Part shown: piece by piece, positions 18,871 through 27,359 of the stretch | Layout of the letters: each line of letters starts with the position of its first letter | Numbering within the stretch: the first letter of the stretch is position 1 | From: Halobaculum litoreum | GTDB taxonomy: Archaea; Halobacteriota; Halobacteria; Halobacteriales; Haloferacaceae | NCBI RefSeq assembly: GCF_030127125.1 | Contig: NZ_CP126156.1 | Span: 868,001-932,000, forward strand | Direction of reading: 5' to 3' | Length of the DNA stretch: 64,000 bases | Translations under genes and position numbers: made by a program | Notes under the pieces: model-generated | What the model was told of the DNA's origin: nothing | What the model saw: the letters and a program-made list of their open reading frames with translations, nothing else | The model's database searches: none

Positions 18871-19887
18871 TCAGTCCTTCCCGGGGGCGGGCCACCGCGG
18901 CGTCTTCGGCTCGGCGATCCGGGCCACCTCCGCGTCGGTGAGGTCGACGCCGACGGCGCCGGCGTTCTCGCGGAGGTGTTCGCTCGTCCGCGGCCCGATG
19001 ATCGGCGCGTCGACGACGTCCCGGTGGAGCAGCCACGCGAGCGCGACCTGTGCGGGCGTCGCCGCGCGCTCGGCGGCGACCGCGCGCACGGCGTCGAGCA
19101 CCGCCCAGTTCTCCTCGGTGAACCGGTCGGCCGTGTACTCGTCCGCGTCCGCGCGGAGTCCCGCCTCCGGCTGGCTGTCGCGCTCGTACTTACCGGTGAG
19201 GAAGCCGCCCGCCAACGGCGACCACGGGATGACGCCCACGCCCTCGCCGGCGCACACGGGCAGGAGGTTCGCCTCCTCGTGGCGGTCGACGGCGTTGTAC
19301 TCCGGCTGCATGCAGGTGAACCGCGAGTAGTCCTCGACGTCGCTGGTGTACAGCGCCTTCGTGAACCGGTAGGCGGTCATCGTCGACGCGCCGATGTAGC
19401 GCACCCGTCCCGACTCCACCAGGTGGTCGAGGGCCGCGAGCGTCTCCTCGATGGGGGTGTCGTCGTCCCAGCGGTGGATCTGGTAGAGGTCGATGTAGTC
19501 GGTGTCGAGGCGGTCGAGGCTCGCCTCCGCCTGATCGAGGATGTGCTTCCTCGAGAGCCCGCCCCCGTTGGGCCCGTCGTGCATGTCGAAGTACACCTTG
19601 GTGGCGAGGACGAGTTCGTCGCGGTCGGCCGAGGCGACGGCGTCGCCGACGATCTCCTCGCTCTCGCCGGCCGAGTAGACGTTCGCGGTGTCGAGGAAGT
19701 TGATCCCCAGGTCCAACGCCTCGTGGATCAGGTCGACGCTGGCGTCGCGATCGCCCATCATCCACGGCTCGCCGGAGCCGAAGTTCATACAGCCGAGACA
19801 GAGGCGCGAGACCTCCAGTCCGGTGTCGCCGAGGCGCGTGTACGTCATCGCCGGCGTCCCGTCCGCGTCGTCGTCGGTGGTACTCAT
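18871..19887 (-). CDS. aldo/keto reductase (copy 1)
   Basis: 338 aa from ATG 19887. AKR signature residues: GINFLDTANVYSAGESEEIV (Asp and Tyr of the tetrad), LATKVYFDM (Lys), YQIHRWDDDTPIEETL (His), and the NADPH site IIGPRTSEHLRE near the C-terminus. NAD(P)H-dependent reduction of carbonyls or sugar aldehydes. It is a close paralogue of the next gene upstream, most of it nearly identical, so a tandem duplication. It lies 52 bp before the TrmB gene on the same strand. Confidence 0.9.
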   Translation of the reverse strand: MSTTDDDADGTPAMTYTRLGDTGLEVSRLCLGCMNFGSGEPWMMGDRDASVDLIHEALDLGINFLDTANVYSAGESEEIVGDAVASADRDELVLATKVYFDMHDGPNGGGLSRKHILDQAEASLDRLDTDYIDLYQIHRWDDDTPIEETLAALDHLVESGRVRYIGASTMTAYRFTKALYTSDVEDYSRFTCMQPEYNAVDRHEEANLLPVCAGEGVGVIPWSPLAGGFLTGKYERDSQPEAGLRADADEYTADRFTEENWAVLDAVRAVAAERAATPAQVALAWLLHRDVVDAPIIGPRTSEHLRENAGAVGVDLTDAEVARIAEPKTPRWPAPGKD

Positions 19888-19935
19888 GCACACGGTGTCG
19901 CCGGCGACGGCGATAAGCGTCGGGGGCCGGCGTCG

Positions 19936-19988
19936 GGACACGGGGACGGGGGACGCGGGAGCGGGGGACGCGGGAACGGGGGACGCGG
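19936..19988. repeat. 15-bp direct repeat, 3.5 copies
   Basis: Three consecutive 15-bp units of the form GGACRCGGGRNCGGG at 19936, 19951 and 19966, plus 8 bp of a fourth that runs into the stop of the upstream aldo/keto reductase. It lies exactly between the two duplicated reductase genes. No coding or CRISPR character. Confidence 0.75.
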
Positions 19989-20975
19989 CTACGCCTTGGG
20001 GTAGCGCGGCGACTTCGGCTCGGCGATCCGGTCGACCTGATCCGGCGTGAGATCCACCGACAGGGCGCCGACGTTCTCGCGGAGGTGCTCGCCCGTCCGG
20101 GGGCCGATGATCGGCGCGGTCACCACGTCGCGTTCGAGCAGCCACGCGAGCGCGACCTGCGCGGGGGAGGCGTCGACCTCCTCGGCGACCCCGCGGACGG
20201 CGTCGAGCACCGCCCAGTTCTCCTCGGTGAAGTAGCTCCGCACCGACTCCGAGGCGGCCCCGCGGGTCCCGTCGGCGGGGCCGGCCCCGCGCTCGTACTT
20301 GCCGGTGAGGAAGCCGCCCGCCAGCGGCGACCACGGGATGACGCCGACGCCCTCGCCCTCACACACCTCCAGCAGGTTCGCCTCCTCGTGGCGCGCGACC
20401 GCCGAGTACTCCGGCTGCATACACGTGAACCGCGAGTAGTCCTCGACGTCGCTTGTGTACAGCGCTTTCGTGAACCGGTAGGCGGTCATCGTCGACGCGC
20501 CGATGTAGCGCACCCGCCCCGTCTCGACGAGGTGGTCGAGCGCGGACAGCGTCTCCTCGATGGGGGTGTCGTCGTCCCAGCGGTGGATCTGGTAGAGGTC
20601 GATGTAGTCGGTGCCGAGCCGGTCGAGGCTCGCCTCCGCTTGATCGAGCACGTGCTTGCGCGACAGGCCGCCGGTGTTCGGGCCGTCGCCCATGTCGCCG
20701 TACACTTTGGTGGCGAGGACGAGTTCGTCGCGGTTCGCCGAGGCGACGGCGTCGCCGACGATCTCCTCGGACTCGCCCGTCGAGTAGACGTTCGCGGTGT
20801 CGAGGAAGTTGATCCCCAGGTCCAGCGCCTCGTGGATCAGGTCGACGCTGTCGTCGCGGTCGCCAACCATCCACGGGCGTTCGGTGCCGAAGTTCATGCA
20901 GCCGAGACAGAGGCGCGAGACCTCCAGCCCGGTGTCGCCGAGGCGGGTGTACGCCATGTCGGCCGGGTCGGTCAT
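19989..20975 (-). CDS. aldo/keto reductase (copy 2)
   Basis: 328 aa from ATG 20975. Same catalytic set as copy 1 (LDTANVYSTGESEEIV, LATKVYGDMGDG, YQIHRWDDDTPIEETL, IIGPRTGEHLRE). Differences cluster in a loop after LTGKYER (AGPADGTRGAASESV against SQPEAGLRADADEYT) and at the C-terminus, suggesting different substrate loops. Upstream member of the tandem pair; divergent from rpl11. Confidence 0.9.
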   Translation of the reverse strand: MTDPADMAYTRLGDTGLEVSRLCLGCMNFGTERPWMVGDRDDSVDLIHEALDLGINFLDTANVYSTGESEEIVGDAVASANRDELVLATKVYGDMGDGPNTGGLSRKHVLDQAEASLDRLGTDYIDLYQIHRWDDDTPIEETLSALDHLVETGRVRYIGASTMTAYRFTKALYTSDVEDYSRFTCMQPEYSAVARHEEANLLEVCEGEGVGVIPWSPLAGGFLTGKYERGAGPADGTRGAASESVRSYFTEENWAVLDAVRGVAEEVDASPAQVALAWLLERDVVTAPIIGPRTGEHLRENVGALSVDLTPDQVDRIAEPKSPRYPKA

Positions 20976-21067
20976 ATCGACTCGCCCGTTCGGGGCGTGA
21001 ATAAGCGCCGGTGGTCCGCCGGCCGGATGTGTGCAGATCACACGCAGGGAGGCGGCGTATCGGTCGC

Positions 21068-21083
21068 AAAGACAATCCTTAAA
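21068..21083 (+). promoter_or_regulatory. promoter box of rpl11
   Basis: AAAGACAATCCTTAAA ends 24 bp before the ATG of rpl11; its CTTAAA part is at the TATA position for a leaderless mRNA. The same box with one mismatch stands at identical spacing before the zinc-finger gene at 26204. Confidence 0.7.
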
Positions 21084-21107
21084 CGACGCGACGGGGAATC
21101 CGAAAGC

Positions 21108-21596
21108 ATGGCTGGAACCATCGAAGTGCTCGTTCCCGGCGGTCAGGCCAACCCCGGCCCGCCGCTCGGTCCCGAGCTCGGTCCGACGCCGGTCGACGTG
21201 CAGGCGGTCGTCGCCGAGATCAACGACAAGACCTCGGCGTTCGACGGCATGGAAGTGCCCGTCACGGTCGAGTACGACGACGACGGCTCCTTCGAGATCG
21301 AGGTCGGCGTCCCGCCGACGGCCGAGCTGATCAAAGACGAGGTCGGCTTCGACACCGGCTCGGGCGAGCCCCAGAAGGACTTCGTCGCCGACATGACGGT
21401 CGAACAGGTGCGGAAGGTCGCCGAGCAGAAGATGACCGACCTGCTCGCGTACGACGTGAAGGCCGCGGCCAAGGAGGTCGGCGGCACGTGCGCCTCCCTC
21501 GGCGTCACCATCGACGGCGAGGACGCCCGGACGTTCGACGACCGCGTCGACGCCGGCGAGTACGACGACGTTCTCGCCGACGAAGCGGCGGCGTAA
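21108..21596 (+). CDS. rpl11: 50S ribosomal protein L11 (uL11)
   Basis: 162 aa. MAGTIEVLVPGGQANPGPPL is the invariant L11 N-terminus that binds the GTPase-associated region of 23S rRNA with the L10-L12 stalk. The archaeal C-terminal acidic extension is present. It stands alone, with its own leaderless promoter, upstream of a PHP gene and the L1-L10-L12 operon. Confidence 0.97.
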   Translation: MAGTIEVLVPGGQANPGPPLGPELGPTPVDVQAVVAEINDKTSAFDGMEVPVTVEYDDDGSFEIEVGVPPTAELIKDEVGFDTGSGEPQKDFVADMTVEQVRKVAEQKMTDLLAYDVKAAAKEVGGTCASLGVTIDGEDARTFDDRVDAGEYDDVLADEAAA

Positions 21597-21758
21597 CGCG
21601 ACCCGGGTTCCACTTCGTTTCTCGCGACCGGCCGCCGGTGCTCGGCGGCCCGCGCGCGCTCGCTCCGTACAGCGGCCGCGACGGCGACCCCGCGGCCGTC
21701 GTTCCACGCCCGTTGTGAGGTGCAGGGCGCTTAACTCCGCGGCGCGCGGTTCGAGGGT

Positions 21759-22571
21759 ATGCACGACTACCACGCCCACTCGGTGTACTCCGACGGCGGC
21801 CACCTCGGGCCGATGCTCGACGCCGCCGCGGAGGCGGGCCTCGAGGGGGTGGGCTTCGCCGACCACTGCTCGGTCACGCGCGACGACCACTGGGTGGCGA
21901 AGCGCGACCGCTACGCGCGCCACTTCGACCTCACCTACGAGCGCCGGCGCGACGCCATCGAGCGGCTCCGCGGGGAGTACGACCTCGCGGTCCACGACGC
22001 CGTCGAGGTCGACTACGAGCCGGGGAGCGAGGACCGCATCGCGGCCTTCCTCGACGAGGCCGGCTTCGACTACGCCCTCGGGAGCGTCCACTACGTCGGC
22101 CGACACACGGTGTTCTCGTTCGAGGACTTCTCGACGCCCGGGACGCCCGCCCCCGAGACGGTCGTCGCGGACTACTACGACGCGGTCGTCGCGCTCGCGT
22201 CGTCGGAGCTGTTCGAGATCGCCGCCCACGTCGACGTGATCGAGGCACACCCGCAACTGGCCGGCCGCCGGACCGACGAACAGGTCCGCCGCGTCGCCGA
22301 CGCGTTCGCCGCCTCGCGCACGGTCCCCGAGGTGAACGCCAAGCGGACGACACGCGACGGCGAGCCCGACCTCCACCCGACCGACGACCTGCTCCGTGCG
22401 CTCCGCGACCGCGGGGTCCGGTTCACCGTCGGCACCGACGCCCACCGACCGGGGGAGTTCGCCGAGCGCGTGGACGCGCTCGCACGCGTGTGCGACACGT
22501 ACGACATCGAGCCGGTCTCGCCGGCCGACCTGCGTCGCCGCGGCGGGTCGCGACCCCGTCCGGCGGAGTAA
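21759..22571 (+). CDS. PHP-domain phosphoesterase (histidinol-phosphatase-like)
   Basis: 270 aa. The metal-binding motifs of the PHP superfamily are visible: N-terminal DYHAHSVYSDGGH, GFADHCS, the Glu of AVEVDYEPG, GSVHYVG, AAHVDVIE, and C-terminal GTDAHRPGE. This fits a HisJ-type histidinol phosphatase or a related phosphoesterase. GCTTAACTCC near 21730 is at TATA distance, so it probably has its own promoter. It interrupts rpl11 and rpl1 on the same strand. Confidence 0.8.
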   Translation: MHDYHAHSVYSDGGHLGPMLDAAAEAGLEGVGFADHCSVTRDDHWVAKRDRYARHFDLTYERRRDAIERLRGEYDLAVHDAVEVDYEPGSEDRIAAFLDEAGFDYALGSVHYVGRHTVFSFEDFSTPGTPAPETVVADYYDAVVALASSELFEIAAHVDVIEAHPQLAGRRTDEQVRRVADAFAASRTVPEVNAKRTTRDGEPDLHPTDDLLRALRDRGVRFTVGTDAHRPGEFAERVDALARVCDTYDIEPVSPADLRRRGGSRPRPAE

Positions 22572-22611
22572 CGACCGTGTGAACGGTCGACGCGGCGGCC
22601 GAGCCTTCGAC

Positions 22612-22707
22612 GGTCTTAAGTGTCGCGTGGGCGGACCTGACGGTGAGACAGGCGTACGCCTGTTTCACTGACCCGTAGGAGCATTCCTGCGTACTACGGA
22701 GGTGAAA
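22612..22707 (+). promoter_or_regulatory. promoter and structured leader of the L1-L10-L12 operon
   Basis: GGTCTTAAGTG near 22610-22620 is the TATA element, giving a leader of roughly 65-75 nt, unlike the leaderless genes nearby. The leader contains a stem at 22641-22670 (CGGTGAGACAGGCG against CGCCTGTTTCACTG, two G-U pairs, 2-nt loop). A second hairpin is at 22674-22691 (CGTAGGA/TCCTGCG). A competing pairing, CCGTAG 22673-22678 with CTACGG 22694-22699, would overlap the Shine-Dalgarno GGAGGTG at 22698-22704. In halobacteria the L1 leader is known to mimic the L1 site of 23S rRNA for autoregulation; that role here is inference. Confidence 0.65.
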
Positions 22708-22708
22708 A

Positions 22709-23347
22709 ATGGCAGATTCAATCGAGGACGCAGTAACCCAGGCACTGGAGACCGCCCCCGCTCGCAACTTCCGCGAGACCGTGGACTTGGCGATCAACCT
22801 CCGGGATCTGGACCTCAACGACCCGTCGAATCGAGTCGACGACGAAGTCGTTCTCCCGGCCGGCACCGGTCAGGAGACGCAGATCGTCGTCATTGCGGAG
22901 GGTGAGACAGCCCTCCGTGCGGAAGACGTCGCCGACAGAGTCCTGTCCGGCAGCGACCTCTCGGATCTCGCATCCGAAGAGGGCGAGGCCAAGGATCTCG
23001 CCGATGAGACCGACTTCTTCATCGCCGAGGCCGACATGATGCAGGACGTCGCGTCCAACCTCGGGCGCATCCTGGGGCCGCGCGGCAAGATGCCGACGCC
23101 GCTCCAGCCCGACGACGACGTCGTCGAGACCGTCAACCGCATGAAAAACACCGTCCAGCTCCGCTCCCGGGACCGCCGCACGTTCCACACGCGCGTCGGC
23201 GCCCAGGACATGACCGCGGACGAGATCGCCGACAACATCGACGTGATCGTCCGCCGGCTGGAAGCGGATCTGGAGAAGGGGCCGCTCAACATCGACGCGA
23301 TCTACGTCAAGACGACGATGGGTCCGTCCGTGGAGGTGCCCGTATGA
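22709..23347 (+). CDS. rpl1: 50S ribosomal protein L1 (uL1)
   Basis: 212 aa. Features include [20 protein letters not shown] at the N-terminus, [20 protein letters not shown] (RNA-binding core) and a [14 protein letters not shown] ending. The start is fixed by a strong SD (GGAGGTG) 4 bp upstream. First gene of the L1-L10-L12 operon, and a likely translational repressor of it through the leader. The stop overlaps the L10 start by 4 bp. Confidence 0.97.
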   Translation: MADSIEDAVTQALETAPARNFRETVDLAINLRDLDLNDPSNRVDDEVVLPAGTGQETQIVVIAEGETALRAEDVADRVLSGSDLSDLASEEGEAKDLADETDFFIAEADMMQDVASNLGRILGPRGKMPTPLQPDDDVVETVNRMKNTVQLRSRDRRTFHTRVGAQDMTADEIADNIDVIVRRLEADLEKGPLNIDAIYVKTTMGPSVEVPV

Positions 23348-24384
23348 GCAGTTCCGCCGAGGAGCGCAAGACCGAGACGATCCCGGAGTGGAAGCGCGAG
23401 GAGGTCGCCGAGCTCACCGAGTTCGTCGGCTCGTACGACGCCGTCGGCGTCGTCGACCTGACGGGCATCCCGAGCCGGCAGCTCCAAGACATGCGCCGCG
23501 ACCTGTACGGACAGGCCGAGCTCCGGATGTCCCGCAACACCCTCATCCAGCGCGCGCTGGACGAGGTCGACGCGGGGATCGAGGACCTCGGACAGTTCGT
23601 CTCGGGCCACGTCGGCCTCATCGGGACGGACGACAACCCGTTCGGGCTGTACAAACAGCTCGAGGCGTCGAAGACGTCCGCGCCCATCGCGGCGGGCGAG
23701 GTCGCCCCGAACGACATCGTCATCCCGGAGGGTGACACGGGGGTCGACCCCGGGCCGTTCGTCGGCGAGCTCCAGCAGGTCGGCGCGGACGCGCGCATCC
23801 AAGACGGCTCCATCCAGGTGCTGTCCGACTCGCACGTCCTCGACGCCGGCGAGGTCGTCTCGAACGAGCTCGCGGGCGTGCTCGGCGAGCTCGGCATCGA
23901 GCCGAAGGAGGTCGGGCTGGACCTGCGCGCCGTCTTCGCCGACGGCGTGCTGTTCGAGCCCGAGGAACTCGCCATCGACGTGGACGAGTACCGCGCGGAC
24001 GTCCAGTCCGCCGCGGCGGCGGCGCGCAACCTCTCGGTCAACGCCGCCTACCCGACCGCCCGCACCGCGGGCACCCTGCTCGGCAAGGCCGCCGGCGACG
24101 CGAAGGCCGTCGGTCTGTTCGCCGCCATCGAGGACGAGGAACTCATGCCCGACCTCATGGCGCGCGCGGACGCGCAGCTGCGCTCGCTCGCGGCCGCCAT
24201 CGACGACGACGAGGCGCTCCCCGAGGAGCTCCGCGGCGTCGAGGCGCCCGCGGCCGAGCCGGCCGCCGAGGAGGAGACGGACGAATCGAGCGACGACGAG
24301 GACACGGAAGCCGAGTCCGACGACACCGACACCGACGACGACGACGGGGACGGTGCCGAGGGCCTCGGCGCGATGTTCGGATAA
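23344..24384 (+). CDS. rpl10: 50S ribosomal protein L10 / acidic P0 (uL10)
   Basis: 346 aa. N-terminal rRNA-binding domain ([20 protein letters not shown]), central archaeal insertion, and an acidic C-terminal tail ending EGLGAMFG, the same motif as the L12 end. Anchors the L12 dimers of the ribosomal stalk. Starts with ATGA overlap on rpl1. Confidence 0.97.
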   Translation: MSSSAEERKTETIPEWKREEVAELTEFVGSYDAVGVVDLTGIPSRQLQDMRRDLYGQAELRMSRNTLIQRALDEVDAGIEDLGQFVSGHVGLIGTDDNPFGLYKQLEASKTSAPIAAGEVAPNDIVIPEGDTGVDPGPFVGELQQVGADARIQDGSIQVLSDSHVLDAGEVVSNELAGVLGELGIEPKEVGLDLRAVFADGVLFEPEELAIDVDEYRADVQSAAAAARNLSVNAAYPTARTAGTLLGKAAGDAKAVGLFAAIEDEELMPDLMARADAQLRSLAAAIDDDEALPEELRGVEAPAAEPAAEEETDESSDDEDTEAESDDTDTDDDDGDGAEGLGAMFG

Positions 24385-24402
24385 ACACAACTACACAGGA
24401 CA

Positions 24403-24747
24403 ATGGAATACGTTTACGCTGCACTCATCCTGAACGAGACGGGCGAGGAGATCAACGAGGACAACGTCACGGCGGTGCTCGAAGCCGCCGGCGTCGACGT
24501 CGAGGAGTCCCGCGTGAAGGCCCTCGTGGCCGCGCTGGAGGACGTCGACATCGAGGAGGCCATCGAGACGGCCGCCGCCGCGCCCGCCGCGGGCGCCGCG
24601 GGCGGCGCCGCCGGCGGCTCCGACGACGAGGCGGAGGCCGACGACGGCGACGACGAGGCCGAGGAGGAGGCCGCCGACGAGGCCGCCGACGACGACGACG
24701 ACGAGGACGACGCCTCCGGCGAGGGCCTGGGCGAACTCTTCGGCTGA
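24403..24747 (+). CDS. rpl12: 50S ribosomal protein L12 (P1)
   Basis: 114 aa. [20 protein letters not shown] and [20 protein letters not shown] are the archaeal P1 dimerisation domain. An Ala-rich hinge and a very acidic tail follow, ending GEGLGELFG, which recruits translation factors. Last gene of the stalk operon. Confidence 0.97.
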   Translation: MEYVYAALILNETGEEINEDNVTAVLEAAGVDVEESRVKALVAALEDVDIEEAIETAAAAPAAGAAGGAAGGSDDEAEADDGDDEAEEEAADEAADDDDDEDDASGEGLGELFG

Positions 24748-24886
24748 CGTCGGCGAGTCGCCTCGACTCGATCGATCCACCCGAGATCACACTTCTTTCG
24801 CCGCCGCCGCCGCCGCCAGCGACGGCGCCGTCGCGGCTCCCCGGGGGCCGAGCGTTGAAGGGCGATGACGACACCACTCCGTCGCG

Positions 24887-26109
24887 GTGCTCCCGACTCC
24901 AGCCGCGCCGGCCGGCACGCTCCTGCTCGCGTACACGCTCGGGGGCTGCGCGCTCGGCTGTTGTAGCGGGCTGATCCCGGGGCTCCACGCCAACAACTTC
25001 GCGTTCCTGCTGGCGGCGGCGGCGCCCGCCCTCGAGGCGCCGCCGGTGCCGCTCGGCTGTGCGATGCTCGCCGCCGGCGTCGTCCACACGTTCCTCGACG
25101 TGGTGCCGTCGCTCGCGCTGGGCGTGCCGGACGCGGCGATGGCGGCCGCGGCGCTCCCCGGCCACCGACTCGTCGCCGAGGGGCGCGGGCGGGAGGCGCT
25201 CCGGCTGTCCGCGGTCGGATCCGGCGTCGCGCTGGCCGCGGCGCTGCCGCTGGCGGTCGCCGTCACCGCAGGGATGCGGGTCGCGCTCCCGCTGCTCCGC
25301 CGGTGGCTCCCGGTCGTCCTCGGCGGCGTCGCCCTCCTGCTCGTCGTCACCGAACCGTCGACGCGGCGCCGGCTGGCCGGCGGGCTCTCGGTCGCGCTCG
25401 CGACGGCGCTGGGCCTCGTCACGCTGGACCTTCCCGTATCGGGACTCCTCCCCGCCGGCGGTGTGCTCGCCCCGCTGTTCGCCGGCCTGTTCGGCGTGCC
25501 GGTGCTGGTCGACGCCGCCGACGGCGCGGGGTGCCGCCGCAGGCCGACGCCCGCCTCGGGCTGTCGCGTCGGGAGCTCGCGGGCGCGGCCGCCGCGGGAA
25601 CCGGCGGCGGGGCCGCCGTCGGCTACCTGCCGGGCGTGTCCGCCGGCGTGGCCGCGGTGCTCGCGCTCCCGGCGACCGTCGGCCGCGACCCCGCCCGCGA
25701 GTACGTCGTCGCGACCAGCGGCGCCAACACCGCGACGGCGGTGTTCGCGCTGTTCGCCTACCGCGCGTTCGACGCGCCCCGGTCGGGCGTCCTCGTCGCG
25801 ATGCGCGAGGCGGGCGTCCCCGCGGTGCTCGGCCCGATGACGGCGGCGGTCGTCGTCGCCGGCGCGGTCGGCGTCCTCGGCGTCGTCGTCCTCGGCGACC
25901 GCGCCCTCCGGGCCGTCGGGGCGCTCCCCCACCGGCCGCTCGTCGCCGGCGCGCTCGCGTTCCTCGCGTTGTTGTCGGCTGGGTTCGCCGGGCCCGTCGG
26001 CGTGGTCGTCCTCGCCGCCGCCGCCGTCGTCGGCTTCGTCCCCGTCCGGCTCGGCTGTCGCCGGGTCCACCTCATGGGTGTGTTGTTGGGGCCGCTCGTG
26101 GTCGGGTGA
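24887..26109 (+). pseudogene. TctA/DUF112-like membrane permease, frameshifted
   Basis: GTG 24887 begins a hydrophobic protein with GCALGCCSGLIPGLHANNFA, resembling the glycine-rich conserved segment of TctA-like permeases. The frame continues to about 25540 (ADGAGC), where the sequence moves to a second frame (PPQADARLGLSRRELAGAAA) that carries TGGGAAVGYLPGVSAGVAAV, a symmetric repeat of the first motif, to the stop at 26109. The shift lies at a G4 run. About 405 aa if repaired, with around ten membrane segments. Substrate unknown. Confidence 0.65.
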
Positions 26110-26163
26110 GCGCGGTACTGCGGCCGCCCGGCTCGGGAGGCCGCCGGACCGGAGCGCCGGCTG

Positions 26164-26179
26164 AAAGACAATCGTTAAA
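26164..26179 (+). promoter_or_regulatory. promoter box of the zinc-finger/aEF-1beta unit
   Basis: AAAGACAATCGTTAAA matches the rpl11 box in 15 of 16 positions and lies at the same distance (24 bp) before the start codon, with GTTAAA at the TATA position. Confidence 0.7.
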
Positions 26180-26203
26180 AGTCGCGCGACGGAGTCTAGC
26201 CGT

Positions 26204-26389
26204 ATGAGCCAGTCAGAGTCGGACCAGCGCTCCGAGCGGCGCTGTGTCTCCTGTGGCATCAACGTCGCCGGCACGGCGGCGGCGACGTTCAAGTGCCCCG
26301 ACTGCGGCACGCAGGTCAGCCGCTGCGCGAAGTGCCGCAAGCAGAGCAACCTCTACGAGTGTCCCGACTGCGGCTTCCGGGGGCCCTGA
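26204..26389 (+). CDS. zinc-finger micro-protein (HVO_2753 family)
   Basis: 61 aa with four CxxC-type pairs: CVSCG, CPDCG, CAKCRK and CPDCG, so two zinc ribbons. The arrangement and position match Haloferax HVO_2753, a small zinc-finger protein reported to influence swarming and biofilm formation (recalled, not searched). Two bp separate its stop from the aEF-1beta start, so they form one operon. A translation-linked RNA-binding role is plausible from context. Confidence 0.88.
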   Translation: MSQSESDQRSERRCVSCGINVAGTAAATFKCPDCGTQVSRCAKCRKQSNLYECPDCGFRGP

Positions 26390-26391
26390 CC

Positions 26392-26658
26392 ATGGGGAAG
26401 GTCGCCGCGAAGATGAAGGTCATGCCGCAGAGCCCCGAGATCGACCTCGACGAACTGCAGGAGAAGCTCGAGGCGTCCCTCCCGCAGGGCGCGGAGATCC
26501 GCAACGTCGAGCGCGACGACGTGGCGTTCGGCCTCGTCGCGCTGCTCCCGATGGTCGTCGTCCCCGACGACGCCGGCGGCACGGAGGCCGTCGAGGAGGC
26601 GTTCGCCGGCGTCGAGGGCGTCGAGTCGGTGAAGGTCGAGGAAGTCGGCCGCCTGTAA
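26392..26658 (+). CDS. aef1b: translation elongation factor aEF-1 beta
   Basis: 88 aa, full length for the archaeal family. [20 protein letters not shown] at the N-terminus and [14 protein letters not shown] in the centre are typical; the C-terminus is [15 protein letters not shown]. Promotes GDP/GTP exchange on aEF-1alpha. Co-transcribed with the zinc-finger gene. Confidence 0.95.
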   Translation: MGKVAAKMKVMPQSPEIDLDELQEKLEASLPQGAEIRNVERDDVAFGLVALLPMVVVPDDAGGTEAVEEAFAGVEGVESVKVEEVGRL

Positions 26659-26670
26659 GTCGGCCGCGCC

Positions 26671-26694
26671 CGGGACCGCGTCCGGTCCCGTTCT
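26671..26694 (+). terminator. hairpin terminator after aEF-1beta
   Basis: CGGGACCG (26671-26678) and CGGTCCCG (26683-26690) form a perfect 8-bp GC-rich stem with a 4-nt loop, followed by TTCT, 13 bp after the stop codon. Confidence 0.5.
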
Positions 26695-26861
26695 CCCGCG
26701 TTCGCAACGTCACGGAGCCGCGGCGCCGTCGACGCCGACCGTCCGTCGGGGTCGCCACCGTCGGACGACCGTTACGAACCGAAACCACGAACCGAGAGAC
26801 GGCGGTCCGATCGTGCGAAGGGTTGATTACGTATCACGGTCTCGGTACGACAGACCTTCAC

Positions 26862-27308
26862 ATGGGGATGTACGACCGGATCCTCGTCCCGACCGACGGC
26901 TCGGACGGCGTCGAGCGCGCGGTCCGCCACGCGATCGACCTCGCGGTCGAGCACGGCGCGACCGTCCACGCGGTGTACGTCGTCAACTCGGCGTCGTACG
27001 CCGGGATGCCGATGGAGTCGAGTTGGGAGGGGATCGACGAACTGCTCCGCCGCGACGCGGAGGACGCCGTCTCCCTCGTCGAGGCGCTCGGCGACGACTA
27101 CGACGTGCCCGTCGAGACGGCGATCGTCGACGGCAGCCCGAGCCGCGAGATCGTCCGGTACGCCGAGGAGAACGACTGCGACCTCGTCGTCATGGGGACC
27201 CACGGCCGCGGCGGCATCGACAGACTCCTGTTGGGCAGCGTCGCCGAGAAGGTGGTCCGGGCGTCGTCGGTGCCGGTGCTCACCGTGCGTGTGACCGACC
27301 GCTCCTGA
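26862..27308 (+). CDS. universal stress protein (UspA family)
   Basis: 148 aa from ATG 26862 (a second ATG at 26868 is possible). MYDRILVPTDGSDGVERAVR at the N-terminus and the ATP-binding signature GTHGRGGIDRLLLGS near residue 117 define an ATP-binding Usp. The single domain is the usual length. Monocistronic and convergent with birA. Confidence 0.93.
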   Translation: MGMYDRILVPTDGSDGVERAVRHAIDLAVEHGATVHAVYVVNSASYAGMPMESSWEGIDELLRRDAEDAVSLVEALGDDYDVPVETAIVDGSPSREIVRYAEENDCDLVVMGTHGRGGIDRLLLGSVAEKVVRASSVPVLTVRVTDRS

Positions 27309-27359
27309 CGGACGCCGCCGGCCGGCGCGGGCCCTCCGGGCGACCGACTCCTCGACCGT

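Noticed and set aside
19936..19988. Possible CRISPR or attachment-site repeat
   Set aside because: Units are 15 bp, directly abutting, with no unique spacers and no integrase or cas gene nearby.
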